From IMG/VR virus record IMGVR_UViG_3300036801_000174, positions 1-64,000 of that record: DNA of 64,000 nucleotides; one strand, written 5' to 3'. Both the position numbers and the translations under genes were made by a program. The notes under the pieces were generated by a model that was not told the DNA's origin, did no database searches, and saw nothing but the letters and a program-made list of their open reading frames with translations. This document shows positions 43,857 through 51,323 of the stretch, piece by piece (position 1 is the stretch's first letter; each line of letters starts with the position of its first letter). This DNA comes from a virus.

Positions 43857-44305
43857 GGCAATTCCTTCCGTGGCACCGGCACCGCGTCCGTGATGACGTA
43901 GGGCACCTGGATGGGTGGCTTGGTCTCGATGACCTGGACGGCGGGGGTGTTCATCGCGGCGAGGATGTGCCGCACGCTCGCCAGTTCGGCCTGCGTCAGC
44001 CCGGCCACTGCGGCACGCGCAGCAACGGGCGCGGCCAGCCGCGCGGGGCGGACGCCGCGGCGGAACACCAGCACCGTGCAGAAGCGGTGCAGGATCCAGA
44101 CCTCAGCGACGACGACACCGCAGGCCAGCGCCAGGCCGATACCCAGCACGATGGCGTATGCCACCACCCACTGGGCAACGAAGTAGAGGACGAAGGCGGC
44201 AGCCGCCACGGGTGCGACCACCATCACGAACTCGGCCAGCACCTCCAGCGGGCCGCCGGTCTGGACGGTGACCCTGGCCGGGCGGGTGTACTCGTGGGTA
44301 GGCAT
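43853..44305 (-). CDS. two-pass membrane protein of the transfer operon
   Basis: 150 aa. Two adjacent membrane helices (VMVVAPVAAAAFVLYFVAQW and AIVLGIGLALACGVVVAEVW) and a cytosolic Arg/Ala helix. It probably sits in the membrane with the FtsK-type motor. Confidence 0.65.
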   Translation of the reverse strand: MPTHEYTRPARVTVQTGGPLEVLAEFVMVVAPVAAAAFVLYFVAQWVVAYAIVLGIGLALACGVVVAEVWILHRFCTVLVFRRGVRPARLAAPVAARAAVAGLTQAELASVRHILAAMNTPAVQVIETKPPIQVPYVITDAVPVPRKELP

Positions 44306-44677
44306 CTAGGCCACCTCTTCCGTTCCGCAGCACTTGCCGCGCCGGGCGGCCTCGCACTCGGTGCACTCCAGGCGCCCGTCGCTGCGGACCCTGGTGTTCG
44401 CCGCGGAGCGCCAGTGCCCGTTGTCGCACAGCGGGGAGGGCGGCAGGGAGCCGTGACCGGAGCCCTCGAAGTCCACGCCCGCCCAGATCCCCCATCGCTG
44501 GTCTGTCGCCAGGGCGTACTCCAGGCACGGCGGCCGTGACGGGCACGCCTGGCAGACCTGCTTGGCTGCGTCGATGCCTGCCGGGTCCTCAGGGAACTGC
44601 CGGTCAGGGTCGGCGCCACACGGGAGGCCGGGGGCGTCCCGGACGGCGCGCAGGAAGACGGCAGCCGGGCTGGTCAT
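44306..44677 (-). CDS. WhiB-family iron-sulfur regulator
   Basis: 123 aa from ATG 44677, GAGGAG upstream. The four WhiB Cys are at 20, 42, 45 and 51 (LPCGADP, VCQACPSRPPC), followed by the WGIWAGVD turn. A C-terminal extension adds more Cys (CDNGH, CTEC, CCG), unusual for the family. WhiB proteins act with σ factor; phage and plasmid copies often tune host or element genes. Confidence 0.88.
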   Translation of the reverse strand: MTSPAAVFLRAVRDAPGLPCGADPDRQFPEDPAGIDAAKQVCQACPSRPPCLEYALATDQRWGIWAGVDFEGSGHGSLPPSPLCDNGHWRSAANTRVRSDGRLECTECEAARRGKCCGTEEVA

Positions 44678-44811
44678 GACGACTCCTCGCCGCGGACGTA
44701 GCGTCCGCCCTGGACCTGCCACCCGAAGGAGGCCAGCAGCGGATTGGGATGCGGTGTGCCGTCCTTGGCATCCTCCCGGCCCTGAAGGGGCCAGGATTCC
44801 CGGGCGCTCAT
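44674..44811 (-). CDS. possible 45-aa peptide between TnpB and WhiB
   Basis: ATG 44811 overlaps the TnpB stop (ATGA), has GGAG 6 nt upstream, and its stop overlaps the WhiB start. It reads MSARESWPLQGREDAKDG at the start. The region could instead hold the TnpB right end and guide RNA. Confidence 0.4.
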   Translation of the reverse strand: MSARESWPLQGREDAKDGTPHPNPLLASFGWQVQGGRYVRGEESS

Positions 44812-46055
44812 GCCGCGCTCCGGGCGGTTCCCGCCGCCGCGAACTGCGCGGGCTTCTGCGGGCATAGAGCCGGGTGCCCCCCGGCGTGCGCAGGGATTTC
44901 GCCGCCAGTGGCGATGAGTCCCCGGGCAAGTACATTGCGCGCGGCATTTACATCGGCGTGGTCTTCGTGGCCGCACTCCTGGCACCGGAAGACCGCTTGG
45001 CTCTCGCGGTTCAGGGCGTTGGTGTGGCCGCAGATGTGGCACTGCTGCGAGGTGAATCTAGGGTTGACGAACAGGACCGTGACATCGGACGCCGCAGCCT
45101 TTTGCTCTAGCCGAGTGGCGAGGGTGCCCCAGCAGGAAGTCAGAATGCCCCGGCTCAGGCTGGCCTTGGCCCGGGCTCCGTTGCGAAGGAATGCGCTTGG
45201 CTGGCCAGGATCAGGCTTCGGCGCGGGCCTTCGGGTCATGCCCGCGATGTTCAGCTTCTCCAGCACGATCAGGTCGTTCTCACGGACCATGCGCGTGCTG
45301 ACCTTCTCCGCCCAGTCCTTGCGCCGGTCGACAGTGCCCGCAGTGATGCGTGCCATGGCCAGCACGGTGCGCTTCCGTTTCGCTGAGCCCTTCTGCTGCC
45401 GGGCCCGCTTGCGAGCGAGGGTGCAATAGCGTGCGGCGTCCCGGTCACCGATCCTCGGGGCCCGGTAGTGCTGGCCGCCCGAGGTCACCAGTGCAGTACG
45501 AACGCTGCGGTCAATACCGATGCGGCTGCCCGAGGGCTCACGGACAACGGCAGGCTGCAACGCAGCGAATGACACGTGCCACCGCCCGGCCCGGTCCAGG
45601 GTGACCCGGTAAGACTTGGCCTCGGGGACCGAACGGGACCAGCGGAAACGTACCCAGCCAAGCTTGGGAATCTGAACTGCGCCCCAGTGCCGCGACTGGC
45701 GCTTGACGCGGTAGCCGCGCCCTAGGTCATGAACCCGGAATCCCTCATTGCGCCCGGCCTTGCGCCAGGTCGGGTGCCCATGCGTGCGACCGAAGAAGTT
45801 CTGCATCGCCTGAGCGAAATCCCTGAGCGCTTGGCCCTGGACTTCAGAACTGCCAGCGCGCAGCCAGTCGAATTCGCTACGGGCCTCGGTAAGTTGCCGC
45901 GACTGCTCTGCGTAGCCGGGTGCGTTCTTGCGCCCGGGCCGCCACCAGGACTGCTGCTCGACCGCCAGGTTCCAGACGAACCGGGCGTGGGCGCAGTGCT
46001 CGCGCAGGATCAACTCCTGGGCAGGCGTCGGGTAGAGCCGGTATCGGGTGCTCAT
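44808..46055 (-). CDS. tnpB: TnpB RNA-guided nuclease (IS200/IS605 type)
   Basis: 415 aa, full length. RuvC residues are intact: D182 in GIDRSVRTALV, E266 in IVLEKLNIAG, D368 in DHADVNAARN. The zinc finger is C339-x2-C342...C358-x2-C361. No tnpA is beside it. Both ends overlap neighbouring genes by ATGA, so there is no room for an IS left end upstream. Its guide RNA, if present, would overlap the 3' end near 44700-44900. It may be domesticated. Confidence 0.9.
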   Translation of the reverse strand: MSTRYRLYPTPAQELILREHCAHARFVWNLAVEQQSWWRPGRKNAPGYAEQSRQLTEARSEFDWLRAGSSEVQGQALRDFAQAMQNFFGRTHGHPTWRKAGRNEGFRVHDLGRGYRVKRQSRHWGAVQIPKLGWVRFRWSRSVPEAKSYRVTLDRAGRWHVSFAALQPAVVREPSGSRIGIDRSVRTALVTSGGQHYRAPRIGDRDAARYCTLARKRARQQKGSAKRKRTVLAMARITAGTVDRRKDWAEKVSTRMVRENDLIVLEKLNIAGMTRRPAPKPDPGQPSAFLRNGARAKASLSRGILTSCWGTLATRLEQKAAASDVTVLFVNPRFTSQQCHICGHTNALNRESQAVFRCQECGHEDHADVNAARNVLARGLIATGGEIPAHAGGHPALCPQKPAQFAAAGTARSAA

Positions 46056-46234
46056 GACCAGTCCCCGAACAGGCGGTCAAGGGCGCTGAACACGCCCTCG
46101 GCGCTTTCCTCATGCAGGACGCAAGCCTGCTGGCCTTCCGGCACAGGCTCGCCGCAGACCCGGCCGTGACCCATGGAGACCTGGCAGGTACGGGGACGGG
46201 GGTTAAGGAGGTCATCGATGGTGACGGTGCTCAT
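46052..46234 (-). CDS. 60-aa small protein with Cys/His site
   Basis: ATG 46234 overlaps the previous stop; the end overlaps tnpB. TCQVSMGHGRVCGEPVPEG then ACVLHE gives a C-x8-C-x10-C-x2-H site, probably zinc-binding. No family was recognised. Confidence 0.6.
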   Translation of the reverse strand: MSTVTIDDLLNPRPRTCQVSMGHGRVCGEPVPEGQQACVLHEESAEGVFSALDRLFGDWS

Positions 46235-46506
46235 GACGCACGCCCCTTCCTCGGTGCGAACGGGAAGACGTTGGACGCCGGCGAGATGGGCGTGATGCCG
46301 ATGCCGGAGGGGAGTTTGGTGCGGCCCCGGCGGGCGGAAGCCGCAGCAGCCATAGCCTCGCCCGTGCTCTCGTCGAGCCGGAGGACGCTGCGCCGGAAGG
46401 CTTCCACCTGGCCGCTGAGGACGTCCATCTGGTCGCGGAGGGCAGCGAGCTCGGAGGCGCGGGCTGCACAAGACGGGCAGCAAGGGGAGGGAGCGGGAGT
46501 GGTCAT
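46231..46506 (-). CDS. 91-aa CxxC coiled-coil protein
   Basis: CCPSC at residues 9-13, then a helix (ELAALRDQMDVLSGQVEAF) and a basic Ser/Pro tail. It overlaps both neighbours by 4 nt. It may bind DNA or a partner; function unknown. Confidence 0.6.
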   Translation of the reverse strand: MTTPAPSPCCPSCAARASELAALRDQMDVLSGQVEAFRRSVLRLDESTGEAMAAAASARRGRTKLPSGIGITPISPASNVFPFAPRKGRAS

Positions 46507-46676
46507 GACGCCGCCTCGGCGTGCTCGTCGCAGGTGCGAATGCGGCGGGAGACCGAGTCAACCCAGCGGCCGAGGGGGCCGCCATCCACGCTCGCGGTCT
46601 CCTCGAAGACGATCACGCAGCCGCAGGAAGCGGTGAAGGGCTCTGGCTCGGGGAGGCGAACGCGCTTGGTGGTCAT
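46503..46676 (-). CDS. 57-aa Cys-containing protein
   Basis: ATG 46676 overlaps the previous stop and its TGA overlaps the next ATG. Contains TASCGCVIVFEE and a C-terminal TCDEH, a likely metal site. No family was recognised. Confidence 0.6.
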   Translation of the reverse strand: MTTKRVRLPEPEPFTASCGCVIVFEETASVDGGPLGRWVDSVSRRIRTCDEHAEAAS

Positions 46677-46954
46677 GCCGACACCTCACAAACGGTTAGC
46701 TCGAGGTCCGGGTCGGCCGCTACGGCGCTGAGCCGGTCGTCAAGGTCCGCGCGGCCGTAGCACGTGCGGAAGGCTGAGGAGCCGAGAGTCAGCGGGTTGA
46801 TGCGCTGCCCGGTCTTGCTCGTGACCTCGACCATGTGGCTGACGTCGAGCACAGAACCGTGGACGTCGTGACGGCAAGCGGGGCACCAGAAGACAACTGG
46901 GCCACCGTCGAGCGGGATGCAGCAGGAAGGGCAGACGGTCTGGGCGGGAGTCAT
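46673..46954 (-). CDS. 93-aa zinc-ribbon protein
   Basis: CPSCCIPL and FWCPACRHDVH form a zinc ribbon; the rest is αβ (RINPLTLGSSAFRTCYGRAD). Overlaps both neighbours. Such ribbons are abundant in this operon. Confidence 0.65.
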   Translation of the reverse strand: MTPAQTVCPSCCIPLDGGPVVFWCPACRHDVHGSVLDVSHMVEVTSKTGQRINPLTLGSSAFRTCYGRADLDDRLSAVAADPDLELTVCEVSA

Positions 46955-47133
46955 GACGCGATCTCCGTCTCCTGCAGTTCGCCGACAAGTTCGGGGAGCT
47001 CGGGGAGCGTCTTCTTGAGCGAGTCGTTCACGAGGCGCCAGACGTGGCCGCCGCGGATGGCGGCTGTCAGGCGCAGGCGCTTAGCGACGTCTGGCTCAAG
47101 CCAGGTGCCCAGCGGGACGGTGCCGTTTGCCAC
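46951..47133 (-). CDS. RHH-like small regulator, first gene of the operon
   Basis: 60 aa, GTG 47133 with GGGAG upstream. TVPLGTWLEPDVAKRLRLTA then HVWRLVNDSLKKTL fits a ribbon-helix-helix (Arc/CopG-like) fold. As the first gene of a 13-gene leftward operon, facing a dyad at 47154, it is a good candidate for an autoregulator. Confidence 0.65.
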   Translation of the reverse strand: MANGTVPLGTWLEPDVAKRLRLTAAIRGGHVWRLVNDSLKKTLPELPELVGELQETEIAS

Positions 47134-47153
47134 GCGCTCGCTCCCTTGCTATC

Positions 47154-47180
47154 TAGCGATCTCCAGTGCTGGATTGCTAT
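47154..47180. promoter_or_regulatory. imperfect dyad in divergent promoter region
   Basis: TAGCGATCTCCAG and CTGGATTGCTA form an inverted repeat around TG. It lies between the leftward operon and the GntR gene at 47292, so it may be an operator for either regulator. No clear -10/-35 pair was identified. Confidence 0.4.
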
Positions 47181-47291
47181 ACGCTCACTGTGCCACCATG
47201 CGCGTAAGGTTGTCAAGCGGGACATCCCTAAGCTGGTGAGGTACCGTGTCCGCTAAGCGCACGTAGCCGCACATGGTGCTAAAGGGGACGC

Positions 47292-47708
47292 ATGAGCATC
47301 GGGCCGTCGTACCAGCTGGTGGCCGATGACATCTGCGCCCAGATCACCTCAGGCCGCCTGGCAGTAGGCAAGCCGATCCCGTCAACGCGCGAACTCATGG
47401 CCCAGTACAAGGTGTCCAGCACCGTCGCGCGCCATGCCGTGGAAGTCCTCAAGGACGCTGGCGTGCTCGACGGCCACCCCGGGAAAGGCGTCTACGTCAA
47501 GGCCCTCCCCAAGCAGGCCGCAGCGGAGCGGGCCGACGCGCAGGCGCTGGCAAAGGAAGTCGCCGAGTTCCGCGACGAGGTCGATGAGCGCTTCGCCGAG
47601 ATCTACCGGCGGATGGGCTGGGATGAGCACAGCCAGGAAGGACAACACGATGAGCAGCGACACAACGGGCGTCGTCTCCCTGGCGCTGCGGGAGGCCTAC
47701 AAGCCTGA
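47292..47708 (+). CDS. GntR-family regulator (KorSA-like)
   Basis: 138 aa; ATG with AAAGGGGA upstream. The winged HTH of GntR is clear: YQLVADDICAQITSGRLAVG, PSTRELMAQYKVSSTVARHA, VLKDAGVLDGHPGKGVYV. A short coiled tail follows instead of a large ligand domain. In AICEs such as pSAM2 the GntR protein KorSA represses transfer and activation. Its end overlaps the next gene by 59 nt. Confidence 0.82.
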   Translation: MSIGPSYQLVADDICAQITSGRLAVGKPIPSTRELMAQYKVSSTVARHAVEVLKDAGVLDGHPGKGVYVKALPKQAAAERADAQALAKEVAEFRDEVDERFAEIYRRMGWDEHSQEGQHDEQRHNGRRLPGAAGGLQA

Positions 47709-48441
47709 CTTCCGCTCCCTGGCATCCGGGCAGGTCCGCGCGACCAGGGAGAAACTCGGTTTAGACCATGAAGAGTTCGCCGCTCACCTGACAAGCATGC
47801 TGGGCTGGGCGGTGCAGCCTGGCGTCGTCGCCCGCTGGGAACGGGGCGAAGGCACGCCGCCCGGCGACGTGGTCAAGGCCGCAGAGGTGGCAGCACAGTC
47901 AGGACCGGACGACCCTGAGCCCAGTGGCGTCATGCCCTACGCCGACCGGGGCCTGATCTCCCGCCAGCAGTGGAACGGGATGATCGCCGGGTCGCAGGAG
48001 TTCTTGTGGCTGTACGGGATGGCCGAGCTCGGGTACGCCGAAGACGACGAGACCCCGGTCATCATCAGCGCGGCGGCAGAGGCCGGGTGCGAGGTGCGGG
48101 TGCTGCTGCTCGACCCCGCCTACCCGGGGATACCGGACATCGACGCGGCCGAAGGCAACCCGCCCGGGACGCTTGCGGCGAGGATCGGGGCCTCCCTGGC
48201 GCGGTTCTCGCGGATCCGGCAGGCCAGCGGCGGCCAGATGCAGCTGCGGGTCTACGGCACCCACCCGACCGTGAGCGTGGTGCGCGGCGATGACGAGATG
48301 CTGATCACCCACTACATGCGGTCGTTCGCCGGGTCCAACAGCCCGACGATCGGCGCGACGGCTTCGTCGGCGCCGCGGATGTTCGCGCGCTACGCTCGCC
48401 ACTTCGCTGCGGCATGGGACGGCGCGAGGGAGGCGGCGTGA
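47650..48441 (+). CDS. XRE-type HTH protein with DUF5919/PLD-like domain
   Basis: 263 aa; ATG 47650, AAGGA upstream. An N-terminal XRE-type HTH (REKLGLDHEEFAAHLTSMLG, WERGEGTPP) is followed by a sensor-like domain with CEVRVLLLDPAYPGI and LRVYGTHPTVSVVRGDD. In actinomycetes this architecture is often next to a Nudix hydrolase, as here. It may sense a nucleotide-type signal. Confidence 0.7.
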   Translation: MSSDTTGVVSLALREAYKPDFRSLASGQVRATREKLGLDHEEFAAHLTSMLGWAVQPGVVARWERGEGTPPGDVVKAAEVAAQSGPDDPEPSGVMPYADRGLISRQQWNGMIAGSQEFLWLYGMAELGYAEDDETPVIISAAAEAGCEVRVLLLDPAYPGIPDIDAAEGNPPGTLAARIGASLARFSRIRQASGGQMQLRVYGTHPTVSVVRGDDEMLITHYMRSFAGSNSPTIGATASSAPRMFARYARHFAAAWDGAREAA

Positions 48442-49028
48442 CGCTCACTAGGGACCACGGTTGCGTTATGAGCATGCAGGACGCCGAGATCGCGGACACC
48501 GAAGTGCTGCTCGACGGGCCCAAGCGGTTCGTCCGCCAGGCCCTGGTGATGCCGGACGGGGAGAAACTCGACTGGTACTACCAGGACACCCCCGCCAGCG
48601 TGATGGTCGTCCCGGTACTGCCCGGCGGCCAGTTCGTGATGGTGTACCAGTACCGATGGAATTTGCGTCACTATGCGCTGGAGTTCCCGGCCGGTGAGGT
48701 CGCGCCAGGGGAGACGCTCGAGGTGGCGCTCAAGCGGGAGCTCGCCGAGGAGACCGGGTTCGCTCTCGGCGAGGGCGGGACGATGAAGCAGCTGGGCTCG
48801 TTCTACAGCCTGCCTTCCGAGACGAACAAGGTGACCCACGTTTTCCTGGCACGGCCCGTGGTATCGGCCGGGCCGGCCCGCAAGGACGACGAGATCGAGA
48901 AGTATTTCAACCTGACGGTGCATATCACAGCGCCAGGTCTGGCCATGGCACAGATCGGGAAGTCGGTTGCGGGGACCGAGACCATCACCGCGCTGATGCT
49001 GGCCAGGGACGCTATGGGGCGGGAGTAG
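48438..49028 (+). CDS. Nudix hydrolase (Pif-like position)
   Basis: 196 aa; GTG 48438 overlaps the preceding stop (GTGA); ATG 48468 is also possible. The Nudix box is intact (GEVAPGETLEVAL, then KRELAEETGF). Nudix enzymes cleave nucleoside diphosphate derivatives; ADP-ribose-like substrates are common for this kind. In pSAM2 the immunity factor Pif is a Nudix protein beside KorSA, so a transfer-immunity role is possible. Its stop codon forms part of the next promoter. Confidence 0.85.
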   Translation: MTLTRDHGCVMSMQDAEIADTEVLLDGPKRFVRQALVMPDGEKLDWYYQDTPASVMVVPVLPGGQFVMVYQYRWNLRHYALEFPAGEVAPGETLEVALKRELAEETGFALGEGGTMKQLGSFYSLPSETNKVTHVFLARPVVSAGPARKDDEIEKYFNLTVHITAPGLAMAQIGKSVAGTETITALMLARDAMGRE

Positions 49029-49031
49029 CCT
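49026..49031 (+). promoter_or_regulatory. leaderless -10 hexamer (TAGCCT, N6, ATG)
   Basis: TAGCCT begins with the stop codon of the Nudix gene and ends 6 nt before the ATG at 49038. Confidence 0.6.
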
Positions 49032-49037
49032 GCGGGC

Positions 49038-49268
49038 ATGGACAGCGGCGATCACTTCGCAGACCCGCAGGAGGTGGCTCACGCCTGCGCCTGCACCATG
49101 GCCAAGGCGGTGGGCCAGCTGGCTGGCCCCGGCGACGGGGAGATCGTCGTCATCCTGCGGGCCAGCGTGGACATGGACGGGGCCTCTGAGAGCGATCTGT
49201 TCTACTCATGGGACTGGTTCTGGCGGCCGAAGACGGAGAAGGCCGCAGGTGGCAAGGGGCTAGCCTGA
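49038..49268 (+). CDS. small protein, unknown
   Basis: 76 aa, leaderless. Starts with a helix (HACACTMAKAVGQLAG) and has a β-segment (GEIVVILRASVDMDG). No family was recognised. Confidence 0.6.
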   Translation: MDSGDHFADPQEVAHACACTMAKAVGQLAGPGDGEIVVILRASVDMDGASESDLFYSWDWFWRPKTEKAAGGKGLA

Positions 49269-49270
49269 AA

Positions 49271-49327
49271 GTGGCCGGGACCATCTCGGTGCTGCAGCTG
49301 GCGCGGGATGCGCTGGGGCGCGAGTAG
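49271..49327 (+). pseudogene. relic of a Nudix gene 3' end
   Basis: The 18 codons from GTG 49271 read AGTISVLQLARDALGRE, close to the end of the Nudix protein (AGTETITALMLARDAMGRE). The following TAGCCT is also repeated. It looks like a duplicated gene end plus promoter, left after unequal recombination. Confidence 0.6.
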
Positions 49328-49330
49328 CCT
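49325..49330 (+). promoter_or_regulatory. -10 hexamer TAGCCT, 8 nt before ATG
   Basis: TAGCCT includes the stop of the Nudix relic and lies 8 nt before the ATG at 49339; it is a copy of the hexamer at 49026. Confidence 0.45.
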
Positions 49331-49338
49331 GCCTGAGC

Positions 49339-49686
49339 ATGAGCGATACGGCCGAGCACGTCAGGGGGTTCATCTGCCGCTGCGGCGACGAGAACGCCAG
49401 CGCGGACGCCCTGATGGCCGAAGTCCGCGCCCGGCTCGCCGAGGGCAGCGTGCACCAGATCCCGCAGCCGGTCACCGACACCAACTTCATCACCCGCGTG
49501 GTCTGCTCGCTGGAATGGGACTACGGCGCCTATATCACCGGCATCCTTAACGACCAGTGGTCTGCCGTGACCGCGCAGGACCGCGGCGGGCTGAGCGTGC
49601 TCATTGAGTGCGACGACGTGGAAGACGGCTTCGCAGCCGTGTGGAAAGCGTTCGCTGACCGGAAGCCGGACATCCCTGCTCGCTGA
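49339..49686 (+). CDS. small protein, unknown
   Basis: 115 aa. FICRCGDENASADALMAEVR, then EWDYGAYITGILNDQW and VLIECDDVEDGFAAVWKAF. Compact αβ, no membrane segment. No family was recognised. Confidence 0.6.
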   Translation: MSDTAEHVRGFICRCGDENASADALMAEVRARLAEGSVHQIPQPVTDTNFITRVVCSLEWDYGAYITGILNDQWSAVTAQDRGGLSVLIECDDVEDGFAAVWKAFADRKPDIPAR

Positions 49687-49718
49687 CTCCGCCCCTGGAC
49701 CTCGCGCCCCTCGCGGGT

Positions 49719-49724
49719 GACAAT
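49719..49724 (+). promoter_or_regulatory. leaderless -10 hexamer (GACAAT, N6, GTG)
   Basis: GACAAT ends 6 nt before the GTG at 49731. Confidence 0.5.
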
Positions 49725-49730
49725 CCGGAT

Positions 49731-49931
49731 GTGCACCATCCCTTCTGGGTTGTCCTGCTCATCGGCGGATCCACCTTTGGGTGGATTTTCAAGCGGATGA
49801 AGTATGCCTGGGAAGACCACATCGGCGCGAAGATCCGGTTAAAGAACGCCAAGCGGGAACGGCGGAGGGCTGCGTTATGGGCCCTGGCGTTCGGGGTGGC
49901 GGGGCTGCTGATCCTTCACGTGCTGCTCTGA
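49731..49931 (+). CDS. 66-aa two-pass membrane protein
   Basis: Leaderless GTG start. Membrane helices at about 5-20 (FWVVLLIGGSTFGWIF) and 47-66 (LWALAFGVAGLLILHVLL), with a basic loop (KNAKRERRR). Its end overlaps a minus-strand ORF. Confidence 0.6.
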   Translation: MHHPFWVVLLIGGSTFGWIFKRMKYAWEDHIGAKIRLKNAKRERRRAALWALAFGVAGLLILHVLL

Positions 49932-50060
49932 CCTGGCGCCGTCCAGTTGCCCGGCAACAGCATCAGCGAGGACAGCCTGCCGTGTGGGCACCCGCCTGCC
50001 GGCGATGTAGTACCAGGGCCGGAGCTTCAGCCAGCGTGAGGGAAGCCGGTCCGGGCGCAC
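49875..50060 (-). CDS. possible 61-aa protein
   Basis: GTG 50060 follows directly after the stop of the next upstream gene. LKLRPWYYIAGRRVPTRQAV may be a folded part; the C-terminus overlaps the plus-strand membrane gene and looks like antisense noise. Confidence 0.4.
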   Translation of the reverse strand: MRPDRLPSRWLKLRPWYYIAGRRVPTRQAVLADAVAGQLDGARSEQHVKDQQPRHPERQGP

Positions 50061-50327
50061 CTAGGCCGTGGGCAGCGCGGCCGGGTGCGGGACGTAGCCG
50101 AGATGCTCCTGGCACTGGCAGCCGTCGGCCGGGCCCCATGACGGGCACAGGTTCCCGTAGTCGCCGTAGTGGCCGCAGGGCATGTTCATCGGGCGCGTGA
50201 TGCCGCAGCCGCAGCGGTCGTCGTGGAACGCCTCGGCGCGCTTGCCGCAGGTGGCGCAGGCGAGGAACGGGTTCGCTGGCGTGATCACCAGATGGGTGTG
50301 CGTATGGGTCAGGGTGGTCACGGTCAT
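50061..50327 (-). CDS. 88-aa zinc-binding protein
   Basis: Leaderless ATG. Eight Cys in CATCGKRAEAF, CGCGITRPMNMPCG and CQCQEH pattern, plus His, suggest two zinc sites. It lies beside the iteron region. No named family. Confidence 0.65.
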   Translation of the reverse strand: MTVTTLTHTHTHLVITPANPFLACATCGKRAEAFHDDRCGCGITRPMNMPCGHYGDYGNLCPSWGPADGCQCQEHLGYVPHPAALPTA

Positions 50328-50333
50328 AGGCCA

Positions 50334-50339
50334 ATTCTG
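50334..50339 (-). promoter_or_regulatory. leaderless -10 hexamer (CAGAAT, N6, ATG)
   Basis: On the minus strand CAGAAT ends 6 nt before the ATG at 50327. Confidence 0.5.
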
Positions 50340-50389
50340 CCATCACACGCAGCCGCCGGGCTGATGCACACGGTGTTGCCGTGGGCGTG

Positions 50390-50428
50390 GCTCGCGGCGG
50401 TTTTGAAACTCGCCGCGCCGCCGCGAGC
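50390..50428. repeat. 11-bp inverted repeat beside iterons
   Basis: GCTCGCGGCGG (50390-50400) and its exact complement (50418-50428) flank a 17-nt loop starting TTTTGAAAC. It could be a terminator or part of a replication origin. Confidence 0.5.
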
Positions 50429-50488
50429 TAGCGAGCGGCGGAGACGTTAACTTCCTCCGTTAGGTACGTCGTTGGTTACTACGTTGGG

Positions 50489-50591
50489 CGGAACTGACTA
50501 CCGGGTGCTGGCGGTAACCACTTCCGCGACGTACCGGTAATGACTTCCGGGTGCTGGCGGTAGTGAGTTCCGGTACCGGTAATGAGTTCCG
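50489..50591. repeat. iteron-like array, possible replication origin
   Basis: Four direct 14-mers of the form GGTARYSASTTCCG start at 50513, 50536, 50559 and 50578 (steps 23, 23, 19), and one inverted copy at 50489-50502. Two helical turns between copies is typical of iterons that bind Rep. The array ends 12 nt from the stop of the replication-type gene. A degenerate GTTAACTTCCTCCG lies further left. Confidence 0.65.
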
Positions 50592-50603
50592 CTAGCACGC
50601 TGG

Positions 50604-51203
50604 CTACCACTCGTCATGGCGGGCCTTCTTAAACAGGTCCCAGGCGCCGTCTCCGCCCCACCGGCCGTTCGCCGCTTCCCACATGCTCAGGCAGCTGCGG
50701 TCCTTCCTCGGCGGCGGGCAGAACGTGGCGGCAGGGAGCCGCCAGCGCACCTGCCGGTTGCCGGTCTCGGGACTGATGACGGGGTGGCCATCCTTGCCCA
50801 GCAGGAAGGTGTTGCATGGCTGCGGGTTGAACTTCTTCTGGCACTGCTGGCAGGTGAACCTGCCACCGTGGGGGCCGAGGATCGGGAAGCCGCGCCAGTG
50901 GTCGGGTATTACGAGTTCGTACAGGTCCGCCGTCCGGTGATCACCGGTCCAGGCGCTCGGGAGGCCGCGGACCGCCATGCCTGCACCGCGCATGAAGTGC
51001 CACGCCTCGCGGACTGTCTTCTCGCTGAGCCCTGTCTGCCGCGCCAGCCGCTCGTTGCCCGGGTAGATCTCCTCACCGTCAGCCACGCCGTACTGCGCGG
51101 CCTGGTAAGCGACAAGCTTGATCGACGGCTCGACTAAGAGCGCGCCGACCAGGACGTTCCAGCGCGCGACGAAAAGCCTGTCCTCGTCATCTGGCGTGAT
51201 CAT
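50604..51203 (-). CDS. HTH replication-type protein (Rep-like)
   Basis: 199 aa. The N-terminal half has a winged-HTH segment of the kind found in plasmid replication proteins (ERLARQTGLSEKTVREAWHF). The C-terminal half has a zinc site (FTCQQCQKKFNPQPC) and ends in a helix. It lies right beside an iteron-like array. In AICEs a similar gene controls replication. Initiator function is inferred; no catalytic motif of rolling-circle Reps is present. Confidence 0.6.
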   Translation of the reverse strand: MITPDDEDRLFVARWNVLVGALLVEPSIKLVAYQAAQYGVADGEEIYPGNERLARQTGLSEKTVREAWHFMRGAGMAVRGLPSAWTGDHRTADLYELVIPDHWRGFPILGPHGGRFTCQQCQKKFNPQPCNTFLLGKDGHPVISPETGNRQVRWRLPAATFCPPPRKDRSCLSMWEAANGRWGGDGAWDLFKKARHDEW

Positions 51204-51241
51204 GGTGCTCCGTGGACAACAGAGTTGACACGGCTTACCAT
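51200..51241 (-). CDS. 13-codon leader ORF of the Rep-like gene
   Basis: ATG 51241 has AAGGAG at good spacing; the ORF reads MVSRVNSVVHGAP and its TGA overlaps the Rep-like ATG (ATGA). It may couple or attenuate Rep translation. Confidence 0.45.
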   Translation of the reverse strand: MVSRVNSVVHGAP

Positions 51242-51323
51242 CAAGGTGCTCCTTGACTTAGCGGGGCAGCGTGGGGCCGGGAATCGTTAGCCAGCGATCC
51301 GGCCCTGCTGCATGTCTGGGCAA

